64,000 nt of DNA from Fennellomyces sp. T-0311 (lineage: Eukaryota > Mucoromycota > Mucoromycetes > Mucorales > Lichtheimiaceae). Location: the NCBI GenBank assembly GCA_025266875.1, contig JALLLT010000046.1, forward strand, positions 265,283 to 329,282, read 5' to 3'. The notes under the pieces were generated by a model that was given only the letters and a program-made list of their open reading frames with translations, had not been told where the DNA came from and did not search any database. Below are positions 23,088 through 34,845 of this stretch, one piece after another. Within the stretch, counting starts at the first letter, position 1. Each line of letters opens with the position of its first letter. A program made the position numbers and the translations under genes.

Positions 23088-24274
23088 ATGACCAGACGAG
23101 CAGTGTGCATGGCTCCCTTTTCCTTTTCTCATTGCTCTCAACGAGCCCTCCAAAACGAGAAAACCAGAAATATGATTACAGAAAGCAATGCCGTCCTGGG
23201 ACTTGTCACCCCCGGAAACTCTCAAGAAATCAGAGACTCTGATGACGAACCAATCTTGAATGACCATTCACTTGACCAGCACTACATACATAATGTCGTC
23301 TGGATCGATACAGACACCTCCGAAGACGAAGACTATCTCCCACAAGACCAGCACATAATTATGCCCTCGCCACCACGGTTAGACAGGAAACGGAGTCGGT
23401 CCAACAGCCCTGTCGAGGAAGAGTCGCCGGGGCAAAAGGTTCGACGAGCGATCGACGTTGCCGTGGATACCGGCGTCGATTATGTTGACTTGAGGTATGT
23501 TGCAACGAATGAGTTGGTTTTTTTTGATTATTGCTTACTCATCAATAAATTAGTGGGTTGGGACTCACCGAACTGCCTCCAGAGTTCATGGATGTTCGAT
23601 ACATCACTGTGATAAAGCAAGATAGCGTCAAAAATACCGCTCTCAAGCTGTATCTCCCCGGCAACTTACTTACCGACTTTCCTTCTCCATTATTTGCACT
23701 CAAAAACCTGTCTGTTCTCAGTCTACGTAAGAGCAAGCAATGGGGTGTTGAATAAAAGGTTGACTAAAAAATATGCAACAGGCAGCAACCAGCTCAAAGT
23801 TCTCCCACCGGAAATTGGACTTTTGCAAAACCTTGTGGAAGTATCGGTGGGCAATAATTTACTGGTATGCACGGATATAAAGCATGTCAGTATATCACTG
23901 ATCAGGTCCTTTTTTCTTAATAGGAGTATTTACCCAGCGAATTGATTGAACTACCTCGACTTACCATCCTCTGCTTATCACCCAACCCGTTCATGGCCAA
24001 GGAGGCGCAACCCCGCCGACTGTCTTTAACCGCAGTACCCAGCCTAGTCGAAATGATGAGCCGTGAATTTTTAAAGACAAACTCGGCCGTACCCGCTCAT
24101 CTCCCCGACGAGCTGCGGGAAAGGCTGGCCAATGTATCAGCCATGAACGTTTGCCACGCTTGTCGGACAAAGTTTTGCAAAGCTGCGGTGGAGCAGGTCA
24201 CTTGGCAACAAGTGTTCGGAAGGATCGATATTCCCATCGCATATCGCTTTTGTTCGGTGTATTGCAGTCGCTAA
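23088..24274 (+). CDS. Leucine-rich-repeat protein with Cys-rich C-terminus
   Basis: Four exons (23088-23494, 23554-23726, 23782-23864, 23924-24274) give 337 aa with exact phase. The N-terminal third is acidic with a basic patch ('RLDRKRSRS'), possibly a nuclear signal. LRRs follow: 'LTELPPEF', 'KLYLPGNLLTDFPSPLFAL', 'NQLKVLPPEIGLLQNLVEV' and 'LPSELIELPRLTILCLSPNP'. The C-terminus holds CHAC, then TKFC, and after 'IPIAYRFC' a final SVYC, a likely zinc-binding module seen in a fungal LRR family of unknown role. The frame offers three possible starts; 23088 is the first ATG and 23172 ('MITESN') is an equally plausible one that removes a hydrophobic Ser/Phe-rich leader. Confidence 0.82.
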
Positions 24275-24494
24275 GTGCCTCGCAGCCCCCATTTTTGATA
24301 CCCCTTCAACTCCTCACTCTTCCTGTGTATATTGTCGTTGTTTCTTTTTTTTTTCGTTGCTTTCAAGTAAATCTGTACACACTCGCACTCACATATTAAG
24401 CGTTTCTGCATTTTATTAAATATAAAAAAACAAGTACAGCAGTATTGTGCTTGTAAAAAGGGATATACAACCATTACGTAATTAGTAAACTTTT
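24275..24494. other. Convergent 3' spacer
   Basis: Separates the stop codons of the plus-strand LRR gene and the minus-strand phosphatase; AT- and T-rich, consistent with two 3' UTRs. Confidence 0.5.
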
Positions 24495-26375
24495 TCATGA
24501 ACTCAATCCAGAGAATTGGAACAGCATGGGCACGGGACACAATGCAAGAAAGCCAATACCTGCGATAATTGTGAGTGAATAGCGTTCTCGACTGCCATGA
24601 AACAATCTAACGGACCTGCATAGACAATCAGCTTGGTTACAATGTCAACATCGTAACGCAACGGGGCATCTTCTGCGACAAGCAAGGTCGTTGGGTCATA
24701 CACTGGAGATTCTACGGTGGCACTTTCCTTTTCATCCCTTCCTCCACGATGCTGCAGCTGTTGCTCGTACACGGTCTTTTCATGCAGGTCAATCGATGAT
24801 TGGATACCCACGTGCTCCGCCTCGGCCACAGTTCCGGCCAGGTGACGCAGATCCAGCACAGAGGGAATGGGATGGATGCTTTCTCTGTTCAAACTCTTGT
24901 ATGTCCTGGTTTTTCCGATGAATACCTTCCCTCTCCTTTGCCAATGTCTCTCGTTTACCTGGCGCCAATTTCAAACTTGCGGTGCGGAAGGTTGAATGCT
25001 CGATAAATAGGAGGCAGGATGAAGTAGCATGCCTTTTTGCACACAATGCGCCAAATAAATAACGTGGCAACGCCCAATACCAGTTTGCTCAACACCACAA
25101 ACGCAGCCACCGGCAAGGTAGATTGCGTCAGCGCGAGAGTCTGCTGTCCCATGGTGCAGTACTCGGAGTGGTTACACAGCCAGCCCCCTGGGAACAGACC
25201 AATCAATACACCCATGAAGCACACACTATCCTCGAAACATGGGCATCGCTCGATGGGATCAGGGCTATCGGGTGCATCGTAAGTAACAAGTGCATATCAT
25301 GAGCTACGCAGAACTTACTGAAGGCCGACCAACGATAGACAGAGAAGAATGGCGACAACAACTATAGAGAAAGTCGCCTTAAATAAGCTGATCTCATCCT
25401 TTTTTGGCTTTGTATGGATAGTTTACCAGGTACGATGGAATCGGTCGTGAACATGCTGTTGAACTCGTCACGGAAGGTCCACTGGAACCAATACAGCACG
25501 TACGCCAGAACACCGCCGCCCACAATGTCTACCGATAGGTCCCAATAAGCAATTAGCGCTCGTCCCAGACAGTCGTCGGATACTTACCCGTGACACTGTG
25601 CATGCCACAGTACACTCTGCCAAAAACGATGCTGGTAGCATAAAGAAACGCGCCAATGATGCAGACTACGCGCAGGGGCGACTCGGGGTTGTACGACTCA
25701 CATGCAAGCGAGATCATGAACAAGGCGGCCGAGATAGAATTAGTGGAGTGGGTGGATGGGAACCCATATTCGAGCGAAGTGGAGCTTGACATGCTGAGTC
25801 GATGGACGGGCGGAGATAGCGGGCGTGGAAGGCACATGAAATCCTATTTCTTCATGTTAAATCAACCTCACAACCTTTGATCCAACCCCCTTTTTCACAC
25901 CTTGATGAAGCCTGAAGTGAACACTCCAACTGCGGCCATGCATGCTATACTGAGAAGAATCGCGTGTGAATTTTTTTGGATGTTCTATGCATGCTTCCAT
26001 ATTCTTCTGCATACCTCTTAGCCATGTTGCTGGCATCAAACCAGACCAAGATGGGCAAAAAGATCATGAAGAAAGTGTGTGTACCGAGATTCGCTGTCCA
26101 TAAAAAGTAGCTGTCGAGAACCGGTGTTCGTATCGTATTCTACCGTTTTGTTCGTAATGGAGATGAGCAAACCTAAAATCTTTTTTTTTACTTGTTTCAA
26201 AAAAACAAACCTGGAGCTTGGCAATGTAAGGAGTTTCGGCTCGAACAAGTGGAATCAACCAACGGCGGATCTTGGATCGCCAGGGATGTAAGGCTTTATC
26301 ATATAATCGCTCATCATGAGTTCCGGCATCAACGTCGCTGGCCACGGGTTTGAATACCACTCGGCGTAAACCCAT
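24495..26375 (-). CDS. Long-chain base / sphingosine-1-phosphate phosphatase (PAP2 family)
   Basis: Removes phosphate from phosphorylated sphingoid bases in the ER membrane (Lcb3/SGPP type). Nine exons (26375-26211, 26139-26015, 25949-25901, 25843-25588, 25528-25427, 25361-25319, 25264-24959, 24893-24616, 24559-24495) give 462 aa with exact phase. The three PAP2 signature parts are present: KDFMCLPRP (K-x6-RP), YGFPSTHS (PSGH-like, with Thr), and 'SIVFGRVYCGMHSVTD' (S-R-x5-H-x3-D). Several hydrophobic segments surround them, e.g. 'IVGGGVLAYVLYW' and 'VVVAILLCLSLVGL'. The last exon is small and encodes 'GIGFLALCPVPMLF', a final membrane segment; without the 56-nt last intron the frame would end in unrelated sequence. 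Close to yeast LCB3/YSR3, but the paralogue cannot be decided here. Confidence 0.92.
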
Positions 26376-29300
26376 ATTTTTGCAATAAAAAAAAAAGAAA
26401 GCACCGGATCTCGTGAGGCAGATCTAATTTCGATTTACACTTAGAAAGTGACACGTGATTCCACCCCAATTGCATTGTCATGGCTCTCGGATGCCCAGGC
26501 AGCTTGGGCTCAACGCTTGCTTCTCGTCCGTGATCACCGGTCCCTTCCGCTTTGCAGAAAAAAAGTGTGTGCTCCTGGCGTCAAGCAACGGACGACCCAT
26601 GGGCTTTCGCACATTGACAGCCTGCCATTATGCGAACAACATATCATGCGACCTCCACGAGCTTCAATGTTAAAGTGATGATCATATTACCAGCCTGCCT
26701 GGACGTGCTGATTTGGTCAAGTTTCTTTCGTTTCTTCGGTGATACAGAAGGTGTCACATGTGTCACTCTCCGGAAATAGGATATATGCAATTACCATGAC
26801 AGCTTGGTCCTACTTTTATCTTTCAAAGTATCAAAGTATGAACAAATAGTAACGCTCAATGCCAGTACATATATATTGTTTGCAAGGCGCATCCGACATA
26901 CGGCGACCATCAGCACACTATGCCCGATAGCCGATCTTTGTAAGTGTGTTATGCGTTAGGAATTGAAGAATAAACTCGACGGTTTAAGTTGTTAAAATAG
27001 TTCGTGTACGTCGACCTTTCATCGGATCGATTAAATAGTAGACAAATAGCCCAGTTGAGCATGTTTTTCGTAAATACAAGTGTTCTTCAGTCATCATCAA
27101 GCCACTCCACCAGCGGACATTCAAAGTGGATATATCTTCAAGAATGATGAGCGTTATCTCGCTGGCGAGAGTTGTATGCATTCCGTTTTGTGTTGAATCC
27201 TTTTTTAGTAACTTGTAAACGGAAAACGAATAAGCGGGTGACCATGTCGTCTGTCACCCGTCTGATTTCCCAGGAAAAACTCGGGTTGAACCCCGCGTAA
27301 TGTCTTTGCGAGCGAAAAAGACCTCCGGTAACGGGTGCTCAAACGTGGATTGCACAAACTACAACGAGATGTGCATTCTTGGTTAGAAAAATACGTATAC
27401 CATGTTCCAGAACTGGTTCTCATTCTGTTGTCTTTATCGCCTTGACTATTTGAATAGTCTGCTTTCTCTCTGCCTCTTGTTCCTGTGTGTCACCCAGTTC
27501 GCCGTATTTGCTTTTGCCTTTTGTCGCATCTTCATTAAAGTTTTTGGGAGGGGTGTTTGCATTAAATTGTTGTGTAACTGCCATGTTGCTACCAGTCAAT
27601 CAGAGTAAACCTACTCCTCATACCACACTCCCGCACAGATACCAAATACACCCAAGCAATGCTAAATATTTGCAAGAATCGCATGAGTTGCAGGGGAAAA
27701 CCCTTATCAGACATGTACGAAGACATTATTAGCTGTATTAAAAGACATATTTACCATTGTCTAGGATAGTAATAAATACTCACTCCGATCACCGTATGCT
27801 TCTCTCCAGTTCATTCTTACTCAACGTTATAGAGACTTGCACGTTTAAATTGCAAAGCATCGGTTATATGATTTGTTATTTTTGTTACTGGCCTGTATGG
27901 GAAAACGTATATGCGGTTTTAAGTCCAGCGTCGGGACACATTACTTGCTGCATCATTGGTACGGTGAGAAGTGGTCACCACGCTTTGTCTACGCATTCCG
28001 GTCTGTCTTTTTGCGTGACATATTCTGACTATTAGACTTCGCAAGCTGACCGCGAATTTGGATGGCACATAATACAACATTCTGATAATTGCTTATTGTG
28101 TTACACTGGTGTTCAATATACTTGGTCACCGTCTTCTTGCCTATGATTGTGCGTACTTTTATCAACTAGGCCAATATCTATTGATATAAAACGTTTCCCT
28201 CCTGTGCATTGGTAATAATTATGGTCCCGTTAGCGAGTTTGATTACTGAACCTACATGTCTGTGGTCTAACTGGTGCACTCGTCTCAATTTGTTTATATA
28301 TACTTCATCTATTTGTCGCTGATTTCTGTCAGTATGTGGTGTTATCAGATCGTAGCAGAGTGGCTTCTGCTCTTGTCTGTCATAGTAAAGATGGTAATTC
28401 TTTGGGCCCTTATTGTCATTAGTGGTTGCTTATAACTGTTTGGGCATGGGTAATACTAAAAGTTCTTGATATCCTTTTTTATTACTTGAATTACCACTGT
28501 CCACTACTGTCAATAATGTGTCCTCAACTCATGGCGCATCGAATCTTCGCCATTGTTTTTTTGTATTCATTGCGTACACATTGGGATACACTCGCAGCAA
28601 ATATAATGCCTATTATTTGGACGTATTACATTTTGGGGTGTAGCGTACAAAGCTCGCACCCAAGCGTTTGAACAGATATTTGTGAAAGGTATGTATTATA
28701 ATCGATAATAAGAGATATAGGAGCATTGCTTACCCACATTGCCGCTGCTACGAAGTCAATATCTGTTGTGTAGTCAATAGGAAAAGAATTGGCTCTAGAT
28801 TAGTGTTATTTACTTTGAATATGTCTCGCATAGATAGGTCGGATCTTGTATTTAAGCAGGACAACATCATTGTACAATGAAGAAGCCACGTATATATATG
28901 CATTTGAGCTATTAAGCTTGCATTTGTCGGTTATTTCTTCTGGTTGCAGGTGATGTGTACCTGTCTCCCAAGATCATACGGATAAGCGGGATCACCCAGT
29001 GGTCCATCGTAAAATCATCAGTATTGGTATGTGTAAGTCCGTAAGTGATGATTGTGGAAGACATGCGGTGGATGGAGGATTGCACCTCAAGTGTATTGTG
29101 ACGGTGCTCAAAGCCGTTGCATGGAATTTGTAATCTAGCTGGCGCAAAGTTACAAACCATAAAACTATGAGGATTACTTCCCGTAGCTTTTTATGTATAA
29201 TTTTGCAAAGCTATTCGGATGATAATCGTTTAAAGTGGCCTTGTTTCCCGCCAAATCGGACTGGAACTCGACATATGACATGTGTAGCTTTACTTATCAT

Positions 29301-32300
29301 TGATGGCTCAGGCTCCCACATAGGTTCCTTGAATGATAATAATTGAATGCTAGTGGCTTTTCTATTGTTTTTCAATGCATATTGTAACTGTGAGCTCCGA
29401 TACGTCTATTATAATGTCGATGTTCTCACTATACGCACATAGATTTCATGTACGTACAATCCGTGCCTAAGAGTTTTTAGTAGTAACTTGAGGTCCCATT
29501 CTTTCCTAAAACAGCATAATTCTTTGAAGTAGACTTCGAATGCAACCAATTTATATCAAAGCAAGAAAATGACTTGCTGATGAGGTCATGATTCGTCTTG
29601 AACATTGGATTATAGTCAACCTTTTTAGGGTAACTATGCTTATCGATCAACTAAATACCAACGCATGCGAGTCATCGATATAAGGGGTTATGTAACGGTA
29701 TTGTTTCTGAACCTTCACTTTATGCAGTTTCTCGCGTTATATTGTGAATTACATGAAGTCTCTCCTTATAAATATCTGATCTTTACAAAGAGTGTTTAGT
29801 GAGAGCCTACCAGTTCTAAGCCCTCCTTTTCGGATCGTCACGATGCGCGCTATCGCTGACCCTCGAAGGTCACTCGCAAGCGTGCTTTTTCTTTGTTTTC
29901 ATCGAAAAGGACGTGTTCTATCTGGGTATTGAGTACCGGCCAACTTTAAAGATATAATACATGACAGGGATGTATCCTCGCTATATACATTCCTTGCGCA
30001 AAAAGAAATACTTTTTTGTTTTACATATATATAGGTATCCATCTATTCATACTTACTATTACACTGAAAGGATATTAGCTTGAGCTTTTATTACCCATAC
30101 AGTGTAGGAGGATGGCGTCAAGATGGTCATGTGTGCAATTCGGCTATCGTATATAAGACCGATTTTGGACATCAATTCACGCAGACATTGCCGGGGGGGG
30201 GGATATGATCTTTGCAGCGTACTGGTGTCACGTATAATCTCCAAGTTTATACCGATTCTTCTTTTTATGTTTCAAGAAAATATTGAATTTTTTCAGGTAA
30301 GTTTCCTTTTATTCTTTTCGGATAATTGGATATTCATATTAGTAAGGAATGGCGCTTATTACTAATTCGTAGTATGAACAAGGCTCAAATCGAATACAAG
30401 GTTAGCGTAAGAATGGTATAATGTTGACAATGAAAAGGATATGTGGTAGAGTAACGATTGGAATAAGAGTTTTCATGGGGCGGAAACATAATACTAATGG
30501 CGGTTTTTGTGTGGATGGATGAATGAACTAGTAGTAAATGAGACATATCAATCTGGTCACGGGAAAAAGGAATGGAATGAATGAATAAGACTATTATGTT
30601 GTCATAGCCAGTCGTAAACACCAACACAGCTGTGTCACTGACAATATATGTAAATCTTATAGTTGCTCTATCGTCGTGAGGGCTTGCGTGGGCGGCTCTC
30701 AGAGCCTTTAAGCACAGAAGGCAGAAAGAAAAGCTTTTAATATTTGCCACAACGTATACAAGTAAATAGATTTAGTTTCCGTATGTTGCTACCGGTACAA
30801 TGTCAAAACATACCACATATACCATTCCCAAAAGTTTTTTCATCCATGTGACAAGGAGTGATGTTATTCAGTGGCATCCGAGGACAAAATTTTTCGAAGC
30901 ATATACACTATGTAGTCGTTTGACAGTTGTATCAGGGAACGAATATGAGCATGACAATAATAATTTCACCTCTTGCTCTAGTTGAGACCACGGAACCCAT
31001 CTGGAAATCTGTACTAGTACGCCCAGAGGTTGCGCAATACTTGAAATATACGAAACGCATGGTTATTCGTCCCTGCTAAAGAGATCGCACTTCCGTAAAA
31101 TTTGCATGAGCGTAGAACGCTCTTGGGCATATTCATGGTTCGTTGAAGCATCATGATGAATATGTGCCTTGAACCAGTGGATGGTATAGTAAAAGTGTTT
31201 TGACTACTATGTGCAACTTTTTTCGAAAAATTAATACTATCTTTTCAATCGTTCTTGGTAATGGCCGATTGCCGAGATGAAGCAGCCTTTAGCTCAATTT
31301 CAATTGCTAAATACGTCTCGCGAGAGGTTGAAATTCCTTCTTGAAATAGCGCATGTAGCAATGAATGATTGCTTCGCTATGTATAGCGCCCAAGAAAAAG
31401 TTGAAACCGTCAAAATACATCGTTGTTTCACATTTACGCTTACAGTCGCACGGTGGCTTTAAACTTCAAAAATAACGGCTCCGGTGTAGGGTTAACCGAT
31501 AGAGTTCTGAAGATTCTTTGTGGTCACCAGTGCTTGAAACTTGGCGTTTTTTCTTTGCCATTATGCTCGCTTTCTTCGGGCATCCTTCTGATGCAAAACG
31601 GCTGTTTAGGCCTCAAAAATGCAGTTACTGTGGCCATTCTAATATGGGTACTTTTTCATGGCTTTCACTTCCATTGAGAAAAAAAGCCGAACCTTTTGCT
31701 AGCTATTGGTCGCTAATTAGCATCATTAAATAGCTGTCAATAATTGCACTTGTACACAAGCATCCTTGTGGCAACCGTTTGACCTCATAGAATGAAGAGC
31801 ACTCGCTCCGCTTCTTTGATCATAATCAAACAATGAGCAATTTATCAAATTGGTCTGAATACCTACGTAACTGTCAGTATATATGGAGCATACTTTTGGA
31901 ACATCCAATACTTGGCAAGAAATATCTTCAATAGTCTATCTGATGCTTCTTATGAGGTGACTTTAGGTTAAATGGTGGCTAGACGTATCCTATTCGTGAA
32001 TTCCATCGCTCTCAGAAGCTTTTGGTTTCTGTTGGTATCAGTTTCCCGTTGAATGATATCTTATACAACTATCAGGGACAAGCCGTGCTCCAAATTCAGT
32101 ACTGGTATAAGGTGTGATTTGCCTTTGAAGCTCTGTTCGATGGGCGGCTTAAGATCTTTTTACCTCATGAACTGTATAAGTCTCATATGACTTCTTAATC
32201 GCCATTAGTACATGGAAAAAAGCAATTCTTAACTTACGAACAACGTGGAGAACCGGTGTAGAGGATTTATAAAACCATTCTTTTCGTTCTGGCACATTAA

Positions 32301-33740
32301 GTCAATGAAGAAATTTAAATATTCCCCACTCTAAGAGCATATGCAGTACCGGTATAAATTTTTTTAGATCACTTATCATTTAACCGTAATCAGGCCTCCT
32401 CTTTTCCTACTGGGTATCATTATCTCCCATTATAAAAGTGGTCATGTTACAGTTCTTTATATGCTCATGGTCAATCGCATATGATCCTGTTGTCATCTGT
32501 AATCGTAATACAGAGAAAGACAGTAGCACCATGGTTTGCGATATGTTCATTTTGCCGCGGCAATATCCTAGTGAAGCAAGAAATATTACACAGGGCTGAA
32601 GATATTTTGTGAAAAGAGAGAGTGTTACATTTGCACACCTCGTCAATATTTATTGTTTGACAAAGTTATTTTGATAACCTCAGCCTAAAGAGCGTCGTCA
32701 AAAGTCAAAAGAAGGTGACTGGTTGCCAACAACTGAACGGGATGTCACCTTATCATCTCCTACACTTGATGCCCAAAACCAATAAACAGTTTCAGTATAC
32801 TTCAGCACGACATTTTCAATATCGCAAACTTTGTTTTCTTTCGACAAATGAAGTCTATCACTGGTGCGTACTTTTAAATGCGTTTTGGATCTCAATAACA
32901 TAAAGTTTAAAGTGGATGACATGCATACATTACCATTGACCAATATCATTTGACAATCAAAGCAGGCTGAGGTGAGAGCCTATCGATTTCATATTTAGAA
33001 TAGAATCATTATAGATAAGGTCAATGGGAATGTTTTACACTTTTTCCCTTGATCACAGGTAAATATAGCACCCAGTTTCATCGGTTCCTGTACCACCTCC
33101 ACCAAAATTATATCGGTTCGCGGCTCAGCTTTGTCCTTTTCTTGAGCTACTTTTTCTTCCTCTGACAGCCGTCTTAAGTAGATGCGTGGGTAAAATAAAT
33201 CCCCGTTTATGAATTTCACGTTGAGCTATTTCGGCGGGAAATGCCATATTCGTTCCTGTAGAAAAAAGTTTCTTGGTCTGTTTTTAAGCTTTTTGTTTTG
33301 TACTCAAGCCCCTTTTCATTTTCTGTTGTTCGAAATGAAATTCATTTTTATGCTTGGTAGGACAGGGATAAGGATCAGCCCTTAATATCATATACTATTA
33401 ATATATTACTTTAGCCTTTGGACTTTTTTATATTTTTTTTTTAAAAACGCTGCTACTGAGTTTTGTTATAAAGGCATGCATACCCTTTCACTCCGATAAT
33501 TCGATAACTGGGATAGAATGTTCGTAAGCATGCTCTGTGCAACAAAAATATGTTCATGTCAATGTCACACATGGTGCATCTGGACCCCAGCATTGGCAGA
33601 GATGCTTGGTTTGAAAAAAGATTGCGAAACCCAGTTAGGACTGTATTTGCCGATCCTTTGCGTATCACAGAAAAAGAGGGATAGCGGAAAAACCGGGCTA
33701 AGAATTGTTTCTTGACTGCTACTGCGACGCAATTGCAGTA
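26376..33740. other. 7.4-kb gene desert
   Basis: No gene can be supported. The sequence is AT-rich with scattered short ORFs. A few minus-strand stretches read more protein-like than background: 26984-27181 ('ITLIILEDISTLNVRWWSGL'), 28912-29160 and 32995-33219 ('YLRRLSEEEKVAQEKDKAEP'). They lack starts, splice-supported extensions or family motifs, so I list them only as possible remnants. A run of G lies at about 30191-30199. No tandem or long inverted repeat was noticed by eye. Confidence 0.5.
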
Positions 33741-33746
33741 TATAAA
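33741..33746 (+). promoter_or_regulatory. TATA box of the pathogen-related-like gene
   Basis: TATAAA 75 bases upstream of the ATG at 33816, followed by a pyrimidine-rich leader (CTCTTCTTCTTTG). Confidence 0.6.
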
Positions 33747-33815
33747 CAAGCCAAGAACTCGGTCATCGTGAACTGCATTGTTTCTCTTCTTCTTTGAACT
33801 CCCTACTCTTTAGCA

Positions 33816-34715
33816 ATGGCTGGCCTTCCCGACTTTATGACTGATCCCAACGCCGTCCTCAATGATACGGACCATGAATGGCGTTACAACCGTGTGCCTG
33901 ACTACAAGAAAGTCAATCAGGCATACGATGAAGGTAAAGGTTGAGCGATTATGTTTCTTAAGTAAGATACTCATTGTTTCGTTTTCAATGATCAATAGAA
34001 AAGACCGTTACTCACGAAGAGGGTTCTCTCGGATGGCTCGTTTCTAACCTTGTCAAGGTAATCCAGAATATTTTCTGAAAAAAAAAGAAGGTTTCTAAAT
34101 GCTCTTTCTATAGAACTGGGAGAAGGAAATGTCATACAAGCTTCGTGCCGATCAAATCCGTACCATTGATCGCTCCAAGTATCGATTCAATGTGAACGGT
34201 GGAAAGTGGCATACTGTTGATGAGATGCTTCAGGTTAGTTGGGGTAGGGGTAGACGGAGTAAATGAGAAGACGTTTGATATTTACAAATGTATTACAGAT
34301 TGGCACGTACAATGCCCTGATTGGTGATACAGAATTGTACAAAGCAAGTGAGAGCGACTTTAGCGACTCGCACAAGCTGTTCAAGCGCGCGCTCCGCACA
34401 TTCTCATGGGAGGTTCTTGAGGTGTACAGCGGACCTCCTACCGTTGCCTTCAAATGGCGCCATTGGGGTACCATGACAGGCAACTTGTCGGTTAACTTGG
34501 GCAATGGCCAGAAATTGGAAGCCGAGGCCACCAATGAAGTCGTTGCTACTTTTGGCGTTACTGTTGCAAAGGTCAATGAGAAGTTTGAAATCGAAGAACT
34601 GGAAACCTTCTATGACCCTTCGGATTTGATGCGTCAGTTGTCCAAGAACAAGAAGACTCCTAGTGGAGAACAGACTGTGTCCGGAGGCAAATGTCCTTTT
34701 GCTCCTTCGCAGTAA
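33816..34715 (+). CDS. Pathogen-related protein-like (SnoaL/NTF2-like fold)
   Basis: Four exons (33816-33933, 33999-34057, 34114-34233, 34299-34715) give 237 aa with exact phase. Conserved blocks include 'LPDFMTDPNAVLNDT', 'WRYNRVPDYKKVNQAYDEE', 'LVKNWEKEMSYK', 'GPPTVAFKWRHWG' and 'FGVTVAKVNEKFEIEELETF', matching the plant/fungal 'pathogen-related protein' family, whose core is an NTF2-like/SnoaL-like alpha+beta barrel. The molecular function is not established. No signal peptide, so probably cytosolic. A clear TATA box and a tidy intron set suggest an expressed gene. Confidence 0.85.
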
Positions 34716-34845
34716 ACTAGATGGGCAGGCACCTGATAATCTATAAATACCCTAGCGAAGAAGGCTTTGTTTTTTCTTTTAAATTAGTTGATGAAAAAAT
34801 CAAAACTAGTATAACTGTATTCGATAAAACTATTATAAATTACTA

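Noticed and set aside
30385..30750. 121-aa minus-strand ORF in the desert
   Set aside because: Reads coherently but has no recognisable domain, homologous neighbour or splice partner; not enough to call a gene.
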